The translations under genes were made by a program, and so were the position numbers. DNA of 10,350 nucleotides from Nitrospinaceae bacterium. Its GTDB lineage: Bacteria > Nitrospinota > Nitrospinia > Nitrospinales > VA-1. The DNA lies in the NCBI GenBank assembly GCA_029937635.1, contig JAPYPM010000071.1, forward strand, positions 1-10,350, in the 5' to 3' direction. A model generated the notes under the pieces. That model was not told the DNA's origin, did not search any database, and saw nothing but the letters and a program-made list of their open reading frames with translations. Every line of letters starts with the position of its first letter. The first letter of the stretch is position 1. This document shows, in pieces, positions 7,901 through 10,350 of the stretch.

Positions 7901-8029
7901 TTCCGTCACGTTAATGACCCTGACGTATTTGTAGAATCTATTCCTTTCCCTGAAACCAGAAAATACGTTAAAAAAGTTCTTCGCAACTATGGGATCTATC
8001 AAACTCTTTACCCAAAAAAAAACCTTTAG
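4931..8029 (+). CDS. Fusion protein: MiaA tRNA dimethylallyltransferase + membrane/signal segment + Slt70-like lytic transglycosylase
   Basis: One 1032-residue frame. Residues 1 to about 290 form a complete MiaA, which adds dimethylallyl to tRNA A37. They show P-loop GPTTSKKS (9-16; K14 replaces the usual Gly), ADSMQVY (33-39), DIGTAK (43-48), GGSGLY (98-103), QRIERA (158-163), the QSIGYAQIL stretch near 238 and TRNYAKRQITWF (266-277). Residues 301-321 are hydrophobic and end in a signal-peptidase-like SFA. Residues about 329-867 are TPR-like helical repeats resembling the Slt70 superhelix. Residues about 882-1022 are the SLT domain: IRQES with catalytic E903, GLMQIMP (918-924) and SYNAGP (976-981). 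It would cleave the glycan strand of peptidoglycan in the periplasm. No stop and no in-frame ATG/GTG/TTG lies between the halves. ATG 4931 gives the MiaA-typical MLPLIILTGPT start. ATG 4892 adds 13 atypical residues and a longer overlap with trmN6. Confidence 0.9.
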   Translation: MLPLIILTGPTTSKKSDTAIELAEKINSEIISADSMQVYKYFDIGTAKVTPEDRSRVPHHLVDILEPDKEFSAFDFKTRALDHTREMLNQGKIPIITGGSGLYIKALCEGYDCAVQINPEIKKQVQSDILTKGLTKMHMELQQIDPDSANRIPPLDIQRIERATSVYRQTGVAFSKYNNVSSKANYEFPIHTFLIERERKELYADINQRVDKMIENGWVEEVKNILAQGFSEKIKPFQSIGYAQILKFLNDKQSLDKTIYLIKQDTRNYAKRQITWFKKLYGAKLIKVKSSDKPITLRDKILALVPEILALFAFFILISFANPENVMGSESKTYSYALSQFQQKNFHQAAVLFQSIHSSTPNLVEKKRTSYLLAHSLAHTDKLNESIQIFQELIISYPEIEDYIRFHLAGVLLKSEKTKEAMEQVNIMHKKFPRTLLFTKSNILLAKILIKDNKFETALTILSKIEQRISGFSARSEYRSYLPEVIFLQGNLYQKIDQKNKAYNRYRLLHIAFPTNQLTQQAKEKMKKLAKGGTINIKPLDFNEYEQRTSELIRNIKYQQVVNEISELLKTNLSLPINFYFHLAKAQKGLRKRNLSNATLRKFIEHHPTHSRNQEALFMIGRNLWNTGYYQDGLKYFEKSINRANKQKLANQARFFIGKMHEEKKRYLQATKYYKKLINQPSGEYAERAAWQLGWMNYTIENFQKSYDYFDESVRKYPSGLFIESSMFWSAKSAKKLKNVNLANQIFKNVNMTFPYTYYGIRAGEINPDNKFSPEIINDQEQILPAPILSTDEQFHYSRGVELSATGFYKDARFEIKKIEKTIRKNISGIIWLSKLYNQAHAYPDTMRVMQLYKDFMTKPREKELSQAFWKKFYPPAYAKIIHDNATILNIDPYFVKGLIRQESLFNSKVQSRAGAIGLMQIMPKTGKALYANSNKGKSFNSEILFDPETNIQLGIQYIDQLNKRFNKNKTHILISYNAGPHNLKKWLKRFRHVNDPDVFVESIPFPETRKYVKKVLRNYGIYQTLYPKKNL

Positions 8030-8084
8030 CTTTAAAAAAATAAGACTGACCACCATAATATACTGAACCTATTAAATAGAAATT

Positions 8085-8156
8085 GAGCTACTTAATTAAA
8101 TATAATTTTTTAGATTGGCATTTAATTTTTATTAACTGATATAATTTAGAGCTACT
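8085..8156 (+). repeat. GAGCTACT direct repeat flanking the arsM-like promoter
   Basis: The octamer GAGCTACT occurs at 8085-8092 and again at 8149-8156, 64 bases apart (about six helical turns). The first copy lies upstream of the -35 and the second at the predicted start site. That is operator-like placement, but two 8-base copies could occur by chance. Confidence 0.35.
8115..8145 (+). promoter_or_regulatory. Promoter for the ArsM-like gene
   Basis: A perfect TATAAT (8140-8145) is preceded by TGa, giving an extended -10. A TTGGCA (-35-like) lies at 8115-8120. The 19-base spacer is long, but an extended -10 tolerates this. Transcription would start near 8152, about 42 bases before the ATG. 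Confidence 0.55.
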
Positions 8157-8193
8157 AGATAACAAGGCTAACAACAGAGAAAGGTAAAATATA

Positions 8194-9129
8194 ATGAATG
8201 ATACGGAGTCGTGCTGTGATAGCAAGTCGGATGAAGACGATGTATCAAGAAACGATGTTCAAAGATTTTACTCAAAAGCAGCAATCTCTGCCCAAGACAA
8301 CTTATGCTGTCCTACCGAATACAATCCGGTTGAATTATCCCATATTCCTAAAGAGGTTTTGGAAATCTCATATGGCTGTGGAAGCCCTGTAGGAAAAGCT
8401 GGCCTTCAAGAAGGGCAAACAATGGTTGACTTGGGATCGGGTGGAGGAATCGACTGCTTTATAGCTGCAAAGCATGTAGGAAAAACGGGCCATGTCTACG
8501 GTATAGATATGACAGAAGAAATGCTTAGTATTGCCAGAAAAAATTCAGAGCAAGTAGTTAAGAATCTTGGTTACGATAATATTAAGTTTAAACAAGGATT
8601 TCTTGAAAATATTCCGATTGAGGACACGTGTGTAGATCTTGTTACTTCAAATTGCGTTATCAATCTTTCCACTAAAAAAAATGAAGTTTTTAAAGAAATA
8701 TATAGAATTTTAAAACCTGGGGGACATTTTTTAATATCAGATATTATTTCCGAGGTTGAAGTTCCAGAAATCATGAAAAACAACAAAGAACTTTGGGGAG
8801 AGTGTGTTTCTGGTGCACTTACTCTGAAAGATTTTCTCAATCATGCTCGGGATAATCTATTCAAGGGATTACACATACAAAAAGACTACTTATGGAAAGA
8901 AGTAGAGGGTATTAAATTCTATTCTTATACAATAGAAGGATGTAAGTTTTCTTCGGATGAGATGTCTATTGATAAAAATTCTTTTTTTGCTATCTATACA
9001 GGTCCCTTTGATAGTGTTTTTTTTGATGGGACTAGATTCCAACTTGGTGAGACTGTTGAGATTGATAAAGAAACAGCAGAAATAATATCTTCTTACTCCT
9101 ACAAAGATCAATTCATAATAACTAACTAA
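8194..9129 (+). CDS. ArsM-like SAM-dependent methyltransferase
   Basis: A 311-residue class I methyltransferase resembling arsenite methyltransferases, which convert As(III) stepwise to methylated arsenicals. Visible features are the N-terminal V..FYSKAA pattern, SYGCGSP (59-65), the SAM motif VDLGSGGGID (78-87), the acidic YGIDMTEEML segment (102-111), TSNCVINLS (151-159), LKPGG (173-177) and GECVSGALT (202-210). Cysteines C62, C154 and C204 sit where the three As-binding cysteines of characterised ArsM proteins lie. Extra Cys pairs occur at C7-C8 and C38-C39. A C-terminal module (about 262-311, TGPF.SV..D...F..GE.VEIDKETA) is known from many ArsM-like proteins. SD GAGAAAGG lies 9 bases upstream of the ATG. 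No arsR, arsC or arsenite pump gene is nearby, so arsenic as substrate rests on the cysteines alone. It has its own promoter and no partner. Confidence 0.78.
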   Translation: MNDTESCCDSKSDEDDVSRNDVQRFYSKAAISAQDNLCCPTEYNPVELSHIPKEVLEISYGCGSPVGKAGLQEGQTMVDLGSGGGIDCFIAAKHVGKTGHVYGIDMTEEMLSIARKNSEQVVKNLGYDNIKFKQGFLENIPIEDTCVDLVTSNCVINLSTKKNEVFKEIYRILKPGGHFLISDIISEVEVPEIMKNNKELWGECVSGALTLKDFLNHARDNLFKGLHIQKDYLWKEVEGIKFYSYTIEGCKFSSDEMSIDKNSFFAIYTGPFDSVFFDGTRFQLGETVEIDKETAEIISSYSYKDQFIITN

Positions 9130-9236
9130 ACTATCGAAAAACCAAAAAAGGAAAACTCTGATATTTCCTACTGTAGCTAGCTGGGGGGGGTATCAATAAT
9201 CATGGAGCTTCTACTACTGTCTATCTAAAGTAAAAT

Positions 9237-9252
9237 CTATTCAATAGAATAG
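9237..9252. repeat. Inverted repeat CTATTC/GAATAG
   Basis: Six-base arms around the loop AATA form a perfect hairpin or palindromic site in the gene-free stretch. No poly-T follows. Function is unknown. Confidence 0.4.
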
Positions 9253-9547
9253 CAACACATAACTATTGCACAAGTTTGTGAAGCAAATATTTTTCGAAAA
9301 TGATCGACGTTTCTATTTTATTTTACGGCCAAAAACATTCGTTGTTGCACATTGTACGGTTTAATAGACTTATTGAGATAAAGTCAAACTCAATCATTTA
9401 TAGTAAAAATTATTTTTTAAGTCAAACGACTTTTAAACCTACCTAGGGTGTTTTAAAAATAATTAACTAATTATTATTTTATAAAAATATTATTTAGGTA
9501 AGTTACTTATTTGATATTTAATTTTCGTAAAAACATAAGTAATGAGG

Positions 9548-9562
9548 ATGTTAAATTAACAT
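9548..9562. repeat. Perfect 7-base inverted repeat ATGTTAA-A-TTAACAT
   Basis: The arms are separated by a single base, a form typical of a dimer-bound operator rather than an RNA hairpin. It lies about 85 bases beyond the stop of the right-hand methyltransferase gene. In AT-rich DNA such palindromes also arise by chance. Confidence 0.35.
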
Positions 9563-9645
9563 ACATACCTCCAGTTGTTGAATTTCCAAATAACTATTCA
9601 TCAATAAGTTACATTAAAACACCATTTCAACTTAACTTCTTCTAA

Positions 9646-10350
9646 TTATTTTTTTGTTAGCACAATAGAAATAACTCTATTGTAAATAGGGAAAATTTTT
9701 TCAAAGGTTTTATTTAAATTTCCATATGACTCTATTTTTGTAACCTCAAACCCATGAACTCTATACAAACGTTGAAGTCCATAATAGGAACAAACATTTT
9801 TATGCAATATATGGAAAGGCGGGGGCCTCTCAAAGATTCCCTTATTCTTTTTCATAAAATGTGAGGAAAGGAAAGACATAGTGAAAAATTCCTGACTAGT
9901 AGATTGGACTAAGGGCTCTTGACCGCACATTAGACTTAAAATATTATCAAATGAAGAAATGTTCTCGGTTGAAGTAATACAAATCCCATCATCTTTTAAC
10001 ACTCGATTAGATTCTTTGATAAAAATATCTTTGTTAGAAATATGTTCGATTACTTGATTAGAGAATACTATGTCAAAAAATTTATCCTCAAAAGGAAAGA
10101 TCAAATTTTCCAAGTTTAGTTTTTTGTAGGAAATTTTTTGTGGCACGTCTTTTTGATCTTCAATATCTATACCATAGTAATCCAATACTTTTTCACAACC
10201 AGTAAACCCAGAATATAATTTTGTTTTTTTATACCCATTAAGAATTTTATCGAAAGTCCAACCAACACCACACCCTAAGTCTAAAATAACAGGTCTACTT
10301 TTTGGGAATGCATCAATTTGATCGGCAATAAACTTAGTGCCGTCTGCATG
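9646..10350 (-). CDS. Class I SAM-dependent methyltransferase, 5' end beyond the window
   Basis: The minus-strand frame stays open from the right edge to a TAA at 9646, giving 234 visible residues. The SAM-binding motif VILDLGCGVGWT is encoded at about 10258-10293, upstream of the TTG at 10185 that could be mistaken for a start. The true start therefore lies outside the window. Further motifs are YYGIDIE (strand 2 acidic end), FDIVFSNQVIEHI (motif IV region) and SNRVLKDDGICITSTEN. The C-terminal half (...FHILHKNVCSYYGLQRLYRVHGFEV...) resembles methyltransferases of surface-polysaccharide clusters, but the substrate cannot be told from this. It is convergent with the arsM-like gene across the AT-rich gap. 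Confidence 0.82.
   Translation of the reverse strand, partial: HADGTKFIADQIDAFPKSRPVILDLGCGVGWTFDKILNGYKKTKLYSGFTGCEKVLDYYGIDIEDQKDVPQKISYKKLNLENLIFPFEDKFFDIVFSNQVIEHISNKDIFIKESNRVLKDDGICITSTENISSFDNILSLMCGQEPLVQSTSQEFFTMSFLSSHFMKKNKGIFERPPPFHILHKNVCSYYGLQRLYRVHGFEVTKIESYGNLNKTFEKIFPIYNRVISIVLTKK

Larger units (their letters stand above)
9130..9645. other. AT-rich intergenic region between convergent genes, no supported gene
   Basis: These 516 bases separate two convergent genes. They are AT-rich and stop-dense. The longest ATG frame I found is 48 codons (9300-9446), with no ribosome binding site or recognisable motif. The region holds several small inverted repeats: AGGAAA/TTTCCT at 9149-9169, CTATTC/GAATAG at 9237-9252, ATTGAG/CTCAAT at 9372-9394, and AATAATTA/TAATTATT at 9458-9475. 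It also holds a run of eight G at 9183-9190. Some hairpin may end the arsM-like transcript, but none has a convincing GC stem with a U-tract. Confidence 0.6.

Noticed and set aside
8115..8131. Sigma-54 site (TGGCA) upstream of the ArsM-like gene
   Set aside because: The -24 part matches but the required GC near -12 is absent, while a clear extended -10 TATAAT lies at the right place for a sigma-70-type promoter.
9202..9228. Eight-codon frame rich in leucine codons, resembling an attenuator leader peptide
   Set aside because: There is no biosynthetic gene downstream on the + strand and no terminator/antiterminator pair follows.
9300..9446. 48-codon ATG frame in the intergenic region
   Set aside because: It has no ribosome binding site and no recognisable motif, and its length is expected by chance in AT-rich sequence.
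9458..9475. Bidirectional terminator between the convergent genes
   Set aside because: The stem is entirely A-T with a two-base loop and would be too weak. Such repeats are frequent in this composition.
10183..10185. TTG at 10185 as the start of the right-hand methyltransferase (179 residues)
   Set aside because: The frame stays open upstream to the window edge and encodes the SAM-binding motif LDLGCGVG there, so the true start is outside the window.

Overview
The window is AT-rich DNA from a Gram-negative bacterium. The evidence is an NtrB/NtrC sigma-54 two-component pair, a Slt70-like murein lytic transglycosylase, and Proteobacteria-type IlvE, FmdB and MiaA sequences. The gene style suggests a deltaproteobacterial- or Nitrospinota-like lineage, but I cannot place it more precisely by eye. 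Nearly all genes are on the + strand and tightly packed.

Layout: (1) 1-49, the 5' part of a tRNA-Lys(UUU) on the - strand, running off the left edge, with a good extended -10 promoter. (2) 163-1098, ilvE. (3) A 109-base gap holding an imperfect 15-base tandem repeat and nested inverted repeats. (4) fmdB (zinc ribbon), then an ntrB-like kinase and its ntrC regulator with 16-base gaps, ending in a small terminator-like hairpin. (5) A TrmN6-like tRNA methyltransferase overlapping by about 50 bases a very long ORF that joins a complete MiaA domain in frame to a hydrophobic segment, a TPR-like superhelix and an SLT lytic transglycosylase domain. (6) An ArsM-like methyltransferase with its own promoter. 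(7) About 500 bases of AT-rich non-coding DNA. (8) A - strand class I methyltransferase running off the right edge.

The main point of interest is the MiaA-Slt fusion at 4931-8029. A cytosolic tRNA A37 prenyltransferase and a periplasmic peptidoglycan-cleaving enzyme share one reading frame, with no stop between them and no ATG, GTG or TTG start at the junction. The linker reads as a signal peptide or membrane anchor with a plausible signal peptidase site. The product may therefore be a membrane-tethered bifunctional enzyme, or a polyprotein split by export. The MiaA half also carries a deviant P-loop, with lysine where the second glycine is expected, encoded inside the overlap with the upstream gene.

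Functionally, ilvE is amino-acid metabolism, ntrB/ntrC is probably nitrogen-type signalling, and trmN6/miaA are both tRNA adenosine-37 modification genes. The ArsM-like gene is an isolated accessory gene. The right-hand methyltransferase may begin another, unseen locus.
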